Positions 1-8,764 of a stretch of DNA of 64,000 nt are shown in pieces. Position 1 is the stretch's first letter. The number at the start of each line of letters is the position of its first letter. The position numbers and the translations under genes were made by a program. Under the pieces are notes generated by a model. It searched no databases. It had not been told where the DNA came from and worked only from the letters and a program-made list of their open reading frames with translations. Origin of the DNA: Pseudomonadota bacterium (lineage in GTDB: Bacteria; Pseudomonadota; Gammaproteobacteria; Pseudomonadales; Pseudohongiellaceae); assembly GCA_027623555.1 (NCBI GenBank), contig JAQBSZ010000013.1, forward strand, positions 1 to 64,000, written 5' to 3'.

Positions 1-17
1 AAGGAAATACTGGGCCT

Positions 18-752
18 CTAAAACTTGATGCGTTTGAAGATGAACTCGGGAATTGAACAGACAGCTGCCATGATGATGCGCCAGTATCCCGGTGTGTACA
101 CGATATGCCGCCTGCTATCGATGCTGCTCACGATCTTGCTGGCCACATACTCCGGTGTCGACCAGAGTGGGCCTTTCTCAAGGTGAGCCGTCATCGGTGA
201 ATCCACCAGGCCGGGCCGAACATCCATTACATGGACATTGAACGGATGCAGCTTGCCGCGCAATCCTTGAAGATAGGTCGACACCATCGACTTCGCCGCA
301 CCGTATACGAAATTCGGTTGGCGGCCACGCTCTCCTGCTACCGATGTAATCACCGCCAAGATGCCTTGTTGCTGTGCTTTCAGTCTGAAGGCCAGCAGTG
401 TTAACAGTGAGATGACGCTGAGCCCGTTCACGGTAATTTCCCGCTCCGCTTTCTTGTAGTCGAGTTCGCAGGCTTCCTGGTCAGGCAGCGAGCCGTGGCA
501 GATGAGCGCGATGTCAACCGTCTCCAGAAACGCGAAGGCCTGATCGATAGCAGCGGCGTGATCTTTCTGCCTGGCAAGATCCAGCAACGCATGACCAACA
601 GTGCTGGCACCGCGCACCTCCAGGTCATTAACCAGTTCAGCAAGGCGCGCTTCATTACGAGCGATCAGGAACAGCTCGGCATGTCGGTCGGCATACAGCC
701 TCGCCGTAGCCTTGGCGATCGCCGAGGTCGCACCTATTATCAGAATCTTCAT
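18..752 (-). CDS. SDR oxidoreductase, DprE2-like
   Basis: A 244-residue short-chain dehydrogenase. The cofactor loop GATSAIA is at residues 7-13, Asn109 lies in TVNG, Ser137 in ITSVAG, and the catalytic pair Tyr150/Lys154 in YGAAK. It most resembles DprE2, which reduces the 2-keto intermediate to decaprenylphosphoryl-arabinose. That call rests largely on the neighbour 38 bp upstream, which looks like the partner oxidase DprE1; the two catalyse one net epimerisation in actinobacteria. In a Gram-negative the product would presumably feed a D-arabinose-containing glycan (inference). Length and motifs are complete. The alternative is an SDR with another polyprenyl-sugar substrate. Confidence 0.8.
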   Translation of the reverse strand: MKILIIGATSAIAKATARLYADRHAELFLIARNEARLAELVNDLEVRGASTVGHALLDLARQKDHAAAIDQAFAFLETVDIALICHGSLPDQEACELDYKKAEREITVNGLSVISLLTLLAFRLKAQQQGILAVITSVAGERGRQPNFVYGAAKSMVSTYLQGLRGKLHPFNVHVMDVRPGLVDSPMTAHLEKGPLWSTPEYVASKIVSSIDSRRHIVYTPGYWRIIMAAVCSIPEFIFKRIKF

Positions 753-789
753 GGTTCCATCGCTTGCTCTTTAGTGGCTTGCCAAAACC

Positions 790-2103
790 CTAGCCCGTTA
801 AACCAATTCTGTTCGACTGATGCGAGGCGAAGACACCCGTGGGATCGAGCAGTTTCTTCAGCGCCAGAAATTTCTCCCAGTTCGGATAACCCGCCTTGAA
901 TACCGCTTCACTCAGGCGCGCATCTTTGGCCAGGTAGTGCCGTCCCCCGTGATTGATGACCAGCGCATCCAGTTCATCCAGCAGTGGGAAGATTTGCTCC
1001 TCCCGCTTGAAGTCCAGGGTCAGGGTGTACCCGGCCATTGGAAAGGACAGCAGGTTAGAGTTTGCTGCGCCGAATTTCTTGAGTACTGCAAGGAACGAGC
1101 CCTTGCCTGCCGCGGACACTCGCTGCACTATTTTCCGCATACCCTGAAGTGCAGACTCGCCTGGCAGTACAAACTGATATTGCAAAAAGCCCTTCGCACC
1201 ATAGAGACGATTCCAGTTTCCAATATTGTCCAGCGGGAAGAAATAGGCATCGTAATTCGTGGAAGAAATTTTCTCGCCCTTTTTACGCAAATTATACAGG
1301 GCACTGTTGAATACGCTCATCGTAAACTTGTTGAGCAGAAAGCCCGGTGTGCTGAACGGCACGGAGGGACCGCGTCGCGATTTAACTATCAACTTTCCGT
1401 CAACGGCATGCTCACCCAGGTGCAGAATCGATCGACCCAGCGAGCTACCACCGGACAGGCAGTCCAGCCACGCTACTGAATAAGTGCTGGCGTTGTTCTG
1501 TTCGATCAGCTCCATACAGTGTTCAAGATTGCGTGCTGGCAGGGACCGGCGATTAACAAGGACACTTGATACCTTTTTGAAATCCAGGGTGGCGTCGAGA
1601 ATCACGCCGGTTAAGCCCATGCCACCACAGGTCGCATGAAATACTTCGCTGTTGTGCTGCCGGTTGCACACCAGCACTTCTCCGGAGGCCAGAACCAGGG
1701 ATAATTCCTGAACATGATCGCAGAACGAGCCATCGCGGTGATGATTCTTGCCATGGACATCGGCAGCGATTGCACCACCGACCGTGACAAACTTGGTACC
1801 TGGCAATACCGGCAGGAACCAGCCACGCGGAACAGACACTTTCAGGATTTCCGCCAGCGCAACGCCGGCGCCGCAGCGCACGCGCCTATTGTCTTCTTCA
1901 AGGGCAATAAAACTGTCCAGGAAACGACTGCTCAGGACCCGGTCAGCCAGCGCGCTATCGCCATAGCTCTTGCCCGCACCTCGGGAAATAAATGCGGGTT
2001 TCGGGCGCTTTACGCTGAGCAGGGCATGCAGCGAATCCGCATTGAGGGGTTCCAGAACTTCCGCTTCTACTCGCGGGTAGCGCCCCCAACCATAAAGTTC
2101 CAT
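790..2103 (-). CDS. FAD-dependent oxidase, DprE1-like
   Basis: A 437-residue PCMH-type FAD oxidase, counted from the ATG giving MELYGWGRYPR. An ATG 36 bp upstream is also in frame but would overlap the preceding GtrA-like gene. RGAGKSYGDS (41-50) is the first FAD loop. VGGAIAADVHGKNHH (108-122) matches the mycobacterial DprE1 signature, including the His that contacts FAD (His117 here). DprE1 oxidises decaprenylphosphoryl-ribose at C2, and the adjacent SDR would complete the epimerisation. Gene order GtrA-like, oxidase, reductase on one strand suggests an operon for a polyprenyl-phosphate pentose. A general alditol or gulonolactone-type oxidase is less likely because of the HGKNHH motif. Confidence 0.8.
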   Translation of the reverse strand: MELYGWGRYPRVEAEVLEPLNADSLHALLSVKRPKPAFISRGAGKSYGDSALADRVLSSRFLDSFIALEEDNRRVRCGAGVALAEILKVSVPRGWFLPVLPGTKFVTVGGAIAADVHGKNHHRDGSFCDHVQELSLVLASGEVLVCNRQHNSEVFHATCGGMGLTGVILDATLDFKKVSSVLVNRRSLPARNLEHCMELIEQNNASTYSVAWLDCLSGGSSLGRSILHLGEHAVDGKLIVKSRRGPSVPFSTPGFLLNKFTMSVFNSALYNLRKKGEKISSTNYDAYFFPLDNIGNWNRLYGAKGFLQYQFVLPGESALQGMRKIVQRVSAAGKGSFLAVLKKFGAANSNLLSFPMAGYTLTLDFKREEQIFPLLDELDALVINHGGRHYLAKDARLSEAVFKAGYPNWEKFLALKKLLDPTGVFASHQSNRIGLTG

Positions 2104-2113
2104 CAGAGGTTCC

Positions 2114-2406
2114 CTAAAATTCCTGTTGTATGAAAACATAGCGTTTGTTGAGCAGATACTTTACACCATATCCAATGGTCAGTTCGATGACCGCACCGAG
2201 GTATCGCGCTAATTTGCTGCCGAACCAGAAGTCGGAGCTCCAGAACACTATTGTTGTCAGCACGCTGGCGTACCGAGGGTCATCGCCGCAATCAAGGAGT
2301 AGTCAGCAACATACAGGCGAGTCGAGACTTCCTGGACAAGCAGATTCGCCAGGGTTGCCAGAAACGCGAACCAACTGTATTTGAGTGCAAGGTTCAGGAT
2401 AGCCAT
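2114..2406 (-). pseudogene. GtrA-like membrane protein, frameshifted
   Basis: On the minus strand an ATG at 2406 opens a hydrophobic frame (MAILNLALKYSWFAF...) that stops after TLGTPAC. A second frame picks up at once with VLTTIVFWSSDFWFGSK and ends in GYGVKYLLNKRYVF, the hallmark C-terminus of GtrA flippase-like proteins. The span is 293 bp, one base short of a multiple of three, so a single lost base (about 2262-2275) explains the break. The tail stops just before the DprE1-like start, as expected in an operon. GtrA-family proteins act in polyprenyl-phosphate sugar translocation. It could be a true pseudogene, a sequencing error or a programmed shift; no slippery run is visible. Confidence 0.65.
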
Positions 2407-2493
2407 CGTAGCAATCTATCGGCAATCCAATTGATGTCTGATGTTCTTCAGAGACGTTATACTCTGGACGTACCCATTCTCTGATTCCTGGTT

Positions 2494-3297
2494 ATGAACG
2501 ATAAGAAACAATTTGCAATCGACCTTGCCCGTGAGGCTGGTGATCTGATTGTTCAGGAACGCGATAGCGCTGATATCACGCGAGAGTTTAAAGATGGCAA
2601 CGAGATGGTCACCAGTGCCGACCTGAAGGTTGATCAGCTTATCCGTCTGTGTATTAGCGAAACCTTTCCCGAGCATCTGCTGATATCTGAAGAATCATCG
2701 CCTGACCTGGGCCGGGTAGAGACGCTCGCAGTGCCGGTCTGGATTGTCGACCCCATCGACGGCACGGTGAATTTCGCTCACGGGCACAACCATTCCGCCG
2801 TCTCCATCGCCTATGTAGAGAACGCTGTGGTCACAGTGGGCGTAGTGTTCAATCCCTTTACCGACGAGCTGTTTGTCGCCACCAAAGATGGCGGGGCCAC
2901 CCTCAATGGACAGGCGATCCAGGTAGCCACCGAGACTGAGCTCTCCAGGGCCATCATCGCTACCGGATTTCCCTACGAGAAGTCCGGCCTGGACGCCATG
3001 ATCAGTCGCATCGCTGTGATTCTGCAGCACTGCGCCGATATTCGCCGCATCGGGTCTGCGGCGCTCGATATCTGCTGGCTTGCCTGTGGTCGGATAGACG
3101 GTTACTACGAGAGTCTGAGCGTATGGGATTTCGCAGCTGCCCGCCTTATCGCCCTGGAGGCAGGTGCCGAATGTGGCCATTTCAGCCCGCTACCGGTCGG
3201 AGCCGACCCCCAGTTCTATGAGCGGGATGTCCTGATGGCAAATCCGCTGCTTTTTCCCCAGTTACAAGGCCTGCTGCAGAGTGCTGGCGACTACTGA
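2494..3297 (+). CDS. inositol monophosphatase family protein
   Basis: 267 residues with the complete Mg-dependent phosphatase signature: Glu66/Glu67 in ISEESS, DPIDGTVNF starting at Asp86 (metal ligands Asp86 and Asp89), and WDFAAAR at 211-217 near the C-terminus. The family (SuhB/IMPase, CysQ, HisN) removes phosphate from inositol phosphates, 3'-phosphoadenosine phosphate or histidinol phosphate. The substrate cannot be settled from motifs. It stands alone, divergent from the GtrA-DprE cluster with 87 bp between them. Confidence 0.88.
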   Translation: MNDKKQFAIDLAREAGDLIVQERDSADITREFKDGNEMVTSADLKVDQLIRLCISETFPEHLLISEESSPDLGRVETLAVPVWIVDPIDGTVNFAHGHNHSAVSIAYVENAVVTVGVVFNPFTDELFVATKDGGATLNGQAIQVATETELSRAIIATGFPYEKSGLDAMISRIAVILQHCADIRRIGSAALDICWLACGRIDGYYESLSVWDFAAARLIALEAGAECGHFSPLPVGADPQFYERDVLMANPLLFPQLQGLLQSAGDY

Positions 3298-3515
3298 CGA
3301 CTGATGGTGCCTGGAACAGCGCTGCGATAAGCCAAGGATTAGCTGCGATAGGTCGATGATGTAGTTATTGACTGATTAGCGCTTAGTTCGTAGGCTGTGT
3401 GGTTAGCAAATTAGCCCAGTTTCTGAGTTGGACCCAACATACCGAAATTGGCTGTCAGGCCGGGTAATACGAGGCCTGTAACGCAGCATAACGGTTTCGA
3501 ATTAAGGAGATTCCT

Positions 3516-5213
3516 GTGAAAAAATTACGCATGATCGCATTGTCCCTGCTGCTATTGCCTGTACTGAGCAACGCTGCAGACAGGGTGGGCGATTTCTCGC
3601 TCCTGGATCATGAGGGTTATCACCAGGGCATGAGCTGGTATGACGATCACTCGACGATCGCCCTGCTGGTCCAGGCCAATGGTAGCGCCGCAACAGCGAG
3701 CGCTGTGCCCTTCTTTGATGCACTGAAGTCCAGGTACGACTCACAGGGTGTCGAATTCATGATGATCAACCCGATGGGTAAGCGCAATCGCGATGCGGTT
3801 GCTGCCCAGGTCGCCGAGTATGGCGTGGATATCCCGGTCCTGATGGACGATGCCCGATTGATTTCCGAAGCCCTGGGTATCGAAAAGACTGGCGAAGTCC
3901 TGCTGTTTAATCCGAAATCTTTCACTGTGGAATATCGCGGCACGGTAGCCGGTGCTGAGAAAGCCATTCAGGAAATCCTCGCCGGCAATGCTGTCAGCAC
4001 GGCGCTGGTAGCAGCGACAGGGGAAGCGGTCACTTATGCAGCACCGCAAATGGTTTCCTACTCGAAAGATGTGGCTCCTGTATTGGCCGAGCAATGTGCT
4101 AACTGTCACCGTGAAGGCGGCGTTGCCCCCTTCGCTATGGACAGTCACACTATGGTACAGGGCTGGTCGCCAATGATTCGTGAAGTGTTGATGACCCGGC
4201 GCATGCCGCCTGGCCAGATCGACGGTCATATCGGCGAGTTCATCAATGATCGCCTGGTTGATGATCAGGACATTCGCAAGATCATTGCCTGGGCTGAAGC
4301 CGGAGCTCCAAAAGACGGTGACAACGATCCACTGGCGGAATTGACCTGGCCCACCACCAAGTGGGCATTCGGCGAGCCGGACCTGGTGCTCGACATTCCA
4401 GCCACTACGGTTCCTGCTACCGGCAATGGTGTCTTTGTCAATGTCGAGGTTAAATTCGACATGCCAACAGATCGCTGGGTTCGCGGCAGCCAGATCGTCG
4501 CCGGCGACCGCACGGTGTTGCACCACACGGTCAATCGTCTCGACTTTCCTGAAGAGGTTGGCCAGCGACGCGGTAATTTCCTGGGTGGCGATGCCGAGGG
4601 CAAGGCCAGTATTACCGCCTACGTTCCAGGTGGAACGCCACGTATGCTGCCAGAAAATACCGGAGGGCTGGTTAAAGCCGGCTCGGTGCTGACTCTGAAT
4701 ATGCACTACACCCCGAACGGTCGCGAGACTGTCGATGCCAGCGAGCTTGGCGTGTGGTTCTACCCCGAAGGCGAAATTCCTCAAGAGAGAATGTCTGGCC
4801 AGTGTGCCTGTATCTTCCCGAACAACTGGACGACTATTCCGCCGAATGATCCAAATTTCGAGCAAGTCTCCACGATCACGATTCCGAAAGACGCAAATAT
4901 TTACAGCTACCTGCCGCACATGCATTTCCGCGGCAAGTACATGCGCTTCTATGCGGACTATCCCGATGGTTCCCGTGAAGAGCTGATCAATATTGCCAAG
5001 TACAACTACAACTGGCAGCTCAGCTACACCTACGCAGAGCCGAAGTTTGTTCCGGCTGGAACGCGAATTACGGCGGTAGGTGCCCACGACAACTCGGCTC
5101 AGAATCCGGCGAATCCGGACCCGGACCGGGCAGTGGATTGGGGCAACGAGTCCTGGGATGAGATGTTTTTCGGAGCGATGCAGTACAAGTATCTGGATCA
5201 GGGTTCAGACTGA
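3516..5213 (+). CDS. secreted redoxin-cytochrome c-copper monooxygenase-like fusion
   Basis: 565 residues starting at GTG after a good AAGGAGA site. A signal peptide (1-20, SNA/AD cleavage) leads into a thioredoxin/AhpC-like fold (about 25-157) with no cysteine at all, so it cannot do dithiol chemistry. A single heme c site, CANCH, is at 194-198. The C-terminal half resembles ascorbate-dependent type II copper monooxygenases (PHM/DBH): paired His336-His337, His397 in LNMHYTP, and His468/His470 in YLPHMHFRG are candidate copper ligands. Proteins with this three-part layout occur in marine gammaproteobacteria and Acidobacteria, but I know of no established substrate. It acts in the periplasm or outside the cell and stands alone, followed by a strong terminator. 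Confidence 0.8.
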   Translation: MKKLRMIALSLLLLPVLSNAADRVGDFSLLDHEGYHQGMSWYDDHSTIALLVQANGSAATASAVPFFDALKSRYDSQGVEFMMINPMGKRNRDAVAAQVAEYGVDIPVLMDDARLISEALGIEKTGEVLLFNPKSFTVEYRGTVAGAEKAIQEILAGNAVSTALVAATGEAVTYAAPQMVSYSKDVAPVLAEQCANCHREGGVAPFAMDSHTMVQGWSPMIREVLMTRRMPPGQIDGHIGEFINDRLVDDQDIRKIIAWAEAGAPKDGDNDPLAELTWPTTKWAFGEPDLVLDIPATTVPATGNGVFVNVEVKFDMPTDRWVRGSQIVAGDRTVLHHTVNRLDFPEEVGQRRGNFLGGDAEGKASITAYVPGGTPRMLPENTGGLVKAGSVLTLNMHYTPNGRETVDASELGVWFYPEGEIPQERMSGQCACIFPNNWTTIPPNDPNFEQVSTITIPKDANIYSYLPHMHFRGKYMRFYADYPDGSREELINIAKYNYNWQLSYTYAEPKFVPAGTRITAVGAHDNSAQNPANPDPDRAVDWGNESWDEMFFGAMQYKYLDQGSD

Positions 5214-5238
5214 TCACGTAGAGTATTTCTGTGACATC

Positions 5239-5270
5239 AAAAGCCCGGCTATCGCCGGGCTTTTTTTTTG
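5239..5270 (+). terminator. rho-independent terminator
   Basis: Stem AAAGCCCGGC / GCCGGGCTTT around a short TATC loop, followed by nine T. It lies about 25 bp after the stop of the redoxin-cytochrome fusion. Confidence 0.92.
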
Positions 5271-5497
5271 TTTAACCCGCTGGTTGCAAACTTCTCCGGC
5301 GTGGTCAAAAGGTACTCGGAAACTGCTCAAGTACTAACAGTACATTGCGCTTTTCCGAGCAACGATTTCCTCGCCATAAAAGCTTTCGATAATCGCAGCA
5401 CTAACAGTTCTAATTTGAAAAGCAGGGGAATAAACTAGCGTACTTGTAAATCCAATTGCTGCATAGTTAATTGAACTGTGCTTTGAGATCTCGATAA

Positions 5498-5920
5498 GTG
5501 TATTCAATCATTAACTCAAAAACAGATAGGCTGCTTCTAAAGCAATTCCGAGAATGGGTTGAGGAAGAGTGGGGAAAGGTAGATTCCAATGATCATAATG
5601 ATGAGGACCTGGCCATTCCATCACCACTACTCGCAGTTACAGACAGTGAGTTGTTGGGCGGCCTCGGATTCACCTGCTTTTCGATTCCTGGGGTCAATAA
5701 GACGGGGCTTTGGGTAAACACTCTTTTAGTTGCGCCCGAATATCGAAATATTGGCATCGGAGAGAAACTCGTTCTCGCGGCAGAAGCTGAAGCAGTTCGT
5801 TCGATGGAAAGAGAATTGTTTGTCTATACTGATGTTCCAGGCCTGTACCAGAAGCTTGGTTGGATAATTGTGGATGACAAGAATGAATCCAAAGTGTTAA
5901 AACGAGTTGTGTCAAATTGA
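5498..5920 (+). CDS. GNAT family N-acetyltransferase
   Basis: 140 residues with a GTG start. The acetyl-CoA loop is VAPEYRNIGIGEKL (R/QxxGxG/A type) at about residues 80-93, preceded by the usual beta-strand LWVNTLLV and followed by the GLYQKLGW beta-bulge segment typical of family ends. The family transfers acetyl from acetyl-CoA to an amine; the substrate is not predictable here. It is smaller and more AT-rich than its neighbours and sits among small orphan genes, which hints at recent arrival (inference). The ribosome site is weak. Confidence 0.75.
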   Translation: MYSIINSKTDRLLLKQFREWVEEEWGKVDSNDHNDEDLAIPSPLLAVTDSELLGGLGFTCFSIPGVNKTGLWVNTLLVAPEYRNIGIGEKLVLAAEAEAVRSMERELFVYTDVPGLYQKLGWIIVDDKNESKVLKRVVSN

Positions 5921-6007
5921 AATTACGCATAAAACAATCCCAGAACACATGACATAGCACTGTGTGCTTTGCATCTCTAGCAGTGTTAGCTTCACTATGA
6001 AGACACT

Positions 6008-6232
6008 ATGAATAAATTCAAGAGAAAAATGCACGACCCGCGAGCAGAGGACGGAAGAGTTTCTCACAGCATCGCTATGGGCTTTTCAATTGGCATGTCT
6101 TTCGGAATTTGTTTCGGTGTGGCAATTGGAGCAGTGTCTGATAATGTAGGCGTTGGCTTATCGATTGGTTTGAGCGTGGGTATGTGTTTGGGTGTTGCAG
6201 TTGGCTTTAGGATTGCTGAGAATCAAGACTGA
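6008..6232 (+). CDS. small glycine-zipper membrane protein
   Basis: 74 residues. A charged N-terminus (MNKFKRKMHDPR...) is followed by two similar hydrophobic glycine-rich segments: MGFSIGMSFGICFGVAIGA and VGVGLSIGLSVGMCLGVAVG. The GxxxG spacing suggests tightly packed transmembrane helices, and the internal likeness of the two segments suggests a hairpin that arose by duplication. There is no recognisable function. Its position between a GNAT and a VOC gene gives no strong clue. The coding call rests on composition and repeat structure. Confidence 0.55.
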   Translation: MNKFKRKMHDPRAEDGRVSHSIAMGFSIGMSFGICFGVAIGAVSDNVGVGLSIGLSVGMCLGVAVGFRIAENQD

Positions 6233-6302
6233 AATCCCGAAGCAAATTTTTTAGAGAATATCGAGTCTTTCGCATAAAGACGCAAAACATCTGGTAAATG
6301 CT

Positions 6303-6662
6303 ATGAATGTTAATGACAAGGTCAGCTATGTCGAGTTTGCAGCCAGCGATATCGAGGCGACAAAGAAATTCTTTACCACAGTATTCGGCTGGGAATTCGA
6401 AGACTATGGGCCAGACTATGTCGCGTTTTCTAATCAGGGTGTCGATGGAGGATTCTATCGCTCAGACCTGGTATCCAGTTATGGGGGGAATGGCTCGTTG
6501 GTAATCCTGTACACGGATGCACTGGAAGCGGTGCAAGAGAAGGTCGAGAATGCAGGCGGTGTAATCACCGCTCGAATATTCTCATTTCCTGGCGGGCGGC
6601 GTTTTCAATTCACTGAACCCAGTGGTAATGAACTGGCCGTGTGGTCAGACATTGGTGGTTGA
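6303..6662 (+). CDS. VOC family protein (glyoxalase-like)
   Basis: 119 residues with one vicinal-oxygen-chelate domain: VEFAASDIEATKKFFTTVFG at the start of the first beta-alpha-beta module and the closing FTEPSGNELAVW. Members include glyoxalase I, extradiol dioxygenases and antibiotic-binding proteins. The short single-domain form with GGFYR and PGGRRFQFTEPSGNE resembles the uncharacterised YdcJ/CatE-like dimeric group. Function is not assigned. Confidence 0.8.
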   Translation: MNVNDKVSYVEFAASDIEATKKFFTTVFGWEFEDYGPDYVAFSNQGVDGGFYRSDLVSSYGGNGSLVILYTDALEAVQEKVENAGGVITARIFSFPGGRRFQFTEPSGNELAVWSDIGG

Positions 6663-6698
6663 AGACTATCCTGAGCGCTGACCTGAGAGGTAAACACT

Positions 6699-7115
6699 TT
6701 GGCTGAAAGAAAAACCACGGCGAACGCCGCCAGCGTCAAGGAATTTCTTAATGGCGTAAAAAACGATACCCGGCGTAAGGACAGCCAGGTTGTCGCCAGC
6801 CTGATGGGAAAGGTTTCTGGAAAGAGAGCCAGGATGTGGGGGCCGAGCATCGTTGGGTTCGATACCCACCACTACAAGCTGGCGAACGGCGAAGAGCAGG
6901 AGATCTGCAAGATTGGTTTTTCTCCCCGAATTCAGGCGCTGACGTTTTATCTGGCCAATTTCAATGGGCGCGCGAAGCTGCTGGAAAAACTGGGCAAGCA
7001 CAAGATGGGCCCGGGCGGCTGTATGTACATCAACAAGCTGGCTGATGTTGATCTCAAGGTGTTGGAGACGATCATCGATAAAGCGTACAAACACAAGAGT
7101 AAAACAATAAATTGA
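6699..7115 (+). CDS. DUF1801 domain protein
   Basis: 138 residues starting at TTG, chosen because a GAGAGG ribosome site precedes it and MAERKTT... begins the homologous region. The domain is recognised from SVKEFLNGV, WGPSIVGFDTHHYK, IGFSPRIQALTFYL and the final GGCMYINKLADVDLKVLETII. DUF1801 proteins resemble the frataxin/YdhG-like fold; no catalytic role is established. The gene follows the VOC gene by 36 bp and may be cotranscribed with it. Confidence 0.8.
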   Translation: MAERKTTANAASVKEFLNGVKNDTRRKDSQVVASLMGKVSGKRARMWGPSIVGFDTHHYKLANGEEQEICKIGFSPRIQALTFYLANFNGRAKLLEKLGKHKMGPGGCMYINKLADVDLKVLETIIDKAYKHKSKTIN

Positions 7116-7414
7116 TGAATCGAACTGGGGGATAGGGGACACCTACAAGATAACAACTTGACTAGCCAACAGATAAAAATTGGTGCCTCAGTAAGTGTTA
7201 AACATACTCCGCAGTACTGCCTGCTTCGATTTGGGAAATTTGCTTATTTTCAGTAACTTCACAACTTAAAGCGGTGAGTATAGGAACTGTCCCAGTTCCA
7301 CGACACTAAATTGTTAACTTGTAAGTTCCCGTTCGGAATTACTGGGGATATGTCGAGGTCAGAGTTCTTTACTCTGTCAACACCAGCACATTATCCAAAC
7401 TATCCGGGCACCCT
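7116..7414. other. intergenic stretch without a gene
   Basis: No convincing reading frame. It contains a short motif, GGTCAGAGTTCTTTACTCTG (about 7355-7374), whose first nine bases recur as the target duplication of the IS10-like element at 13.2-14.5 kb. This suggests a repeated intergenic word in this genome. Confidence 0.4.
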
Positions 7415-8620
7415 CTATTGATCAGTAGCCAGGCTGCTAGCAGGCGAGTCCATCGACCTGCTAACGAAATATATCACCGGCACAGATAGTAGTAACAAGG
7501 GCAGCGCAAACGCCATCACGCCATTCCAGCCAATTCTGGCCAATAAAACCCCCGCACTAAGCGATCCAACCGCCTGTAGTCCAAACACTAGAAAATCATT
7601 TACCGCCTGCACTTTAAACCGCTCCGAACTGCGATAGCTCTGAGTCAACAAGGTCGTACCGCCGAGAAAAAGAAAGTTCCAACCAATGCCGAGGAAAACC
7701 AATGATCCCCAATAGTGGATGAATTCGGGTTGACCCCAACCGATCAGCACACTTACCACCATGAAAACAAAACCTGCCTGGATAATCCGTATGACCCCAA
7801 ACCAGGAGATCAGATATCCGCTAAAGAATGATGGAACATACATGGCTAGGATATGACTCTGGATGACCCATGTTGTTTCATCCAGAGAATGGCGATCCAT
7901 TTCGTGCATACTAAGAGGAGTCGCGGTCATCACCAGGCTCATGACGCTATAGGCTGTTGCGGCAGATACGATTGCTAGAATTAGTCCAGGCTGCCTGAAT
8001 ACCTGACCCATAGGTCTGACAGCACTATCATGATCCTCCAATTTGGTTGCGGCGTTCCGATAAAAAACGAGCAAGATTAGAAACGACATCGTCAGCAACG
8101 CTGCCATACCCAAGAATGAACCGACGTAGTTAGGCAGCTCTGCAATGACACTGAGTCGCCGCGCCACTTCTGGCCCCAACATTGCGGCGACAATACCCGC
8201 CAGCATTAGAACCGACAGGCATTTAGCTACTTGCTCTATTGGAACGGACTCTGCAACGGCAAACCGAAACTGCTGCAGGAAAGCGATATAGTTGCCCATC
8301 ATGAAAGAGGCAATACAAAAAAGAACAAAAGACTCGCGATTGACAGCTAGGGCCGCCATGAGCGCTGCAATGACTCCCAGTGCTGAACCTGTAAGAAAAC
8401 CGGCTTTTCTACCCACTTTTGACATCAGATAAGAGGCAGGTATTGTCGCAGAAGCAATGCCAACAATTTGAATAGCTATAGGCAAAGTTGCCCAATCAAT
8501 TGAGGGTGCGATTTGCGCGCCGACGATGCCACCGAGCAGCACAAGAATAGGTGCTGCCGTTTGGCCAAAGCATTGCGCGAAAGTCAGAACGATAAGAGTT
8601 CTATAATTCTTGAGTATCAA
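7415..8620 (-). CDS. MFS transporter
   Basis: 401 residues with about twelve hydrophobic segments and the MFS loop-2/3 signature SKVGRKAGFLTG after the second helix. A long loop around residue 200 separates the two halves. It begins at TTG; no upstream ATG is in frame. The major facilitator superfamily moves small solutes by proton coupling; the substrate is unknown. It borders the decayed mobile-element zone and lies opposite its neighbours. Confidence 0.8.
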   Translation of the reverse strand: MILKNYRTLIVLTFAQCFGQTAAPILVLLGGIVGAQIAPSIDWATLPIAIQIVGIASATIPASYLMSKVGRKAGFLTGSALGVIAALMAALAVNRESFVLFCIASFMMGNYIAFLQQFRFAVAESVPIEQVAKCLSVLMLAGIVAAMLGPEVARRLSVIAELPNYVGSFLGMAALLTMSFLILLVFYRNAATKLEDHDSAVRPMGQVFRQPGLILAIVSAATAYSVMSLVMTATPLSMHEMDRHSLDETTWVIQSHILAMYVPSFFSGYLISWFGVIRIIQAGFVFMVVSVLIGWGQPEFIHYWGSLVFLGIGWNFLFLGGTTLLTQSYRSSERFKVQAVNDFLVFGLQAVGSLSAGVLLARIGWNGVMAFALPLLLLSVPVIYFVSRSMDSPASSLATDQ

Positions 8621-8764
8621 TTGAAGGCCTCATGCTCTAACTATGACTGTTCACAGAGAGTAATTTGGGTCAGGGTAAAATGCAGTCGTTTGATCATATC
8701 AAACCAAAGCAGTCAGATAGCTTGGTACTGACAAGCTAATTGTCATTCTGCGACAATTCGATCT

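Noticed and set aside
3741..5087. Long open frame (448 codons) on the minus strand opposite the redoxin-cytochrome fusion
   Set aside because: The plus strand has a clear signal peptide, heme motif and copper-enzyme motifs; the antisense translation has no domain and is a mirror of codon bias.
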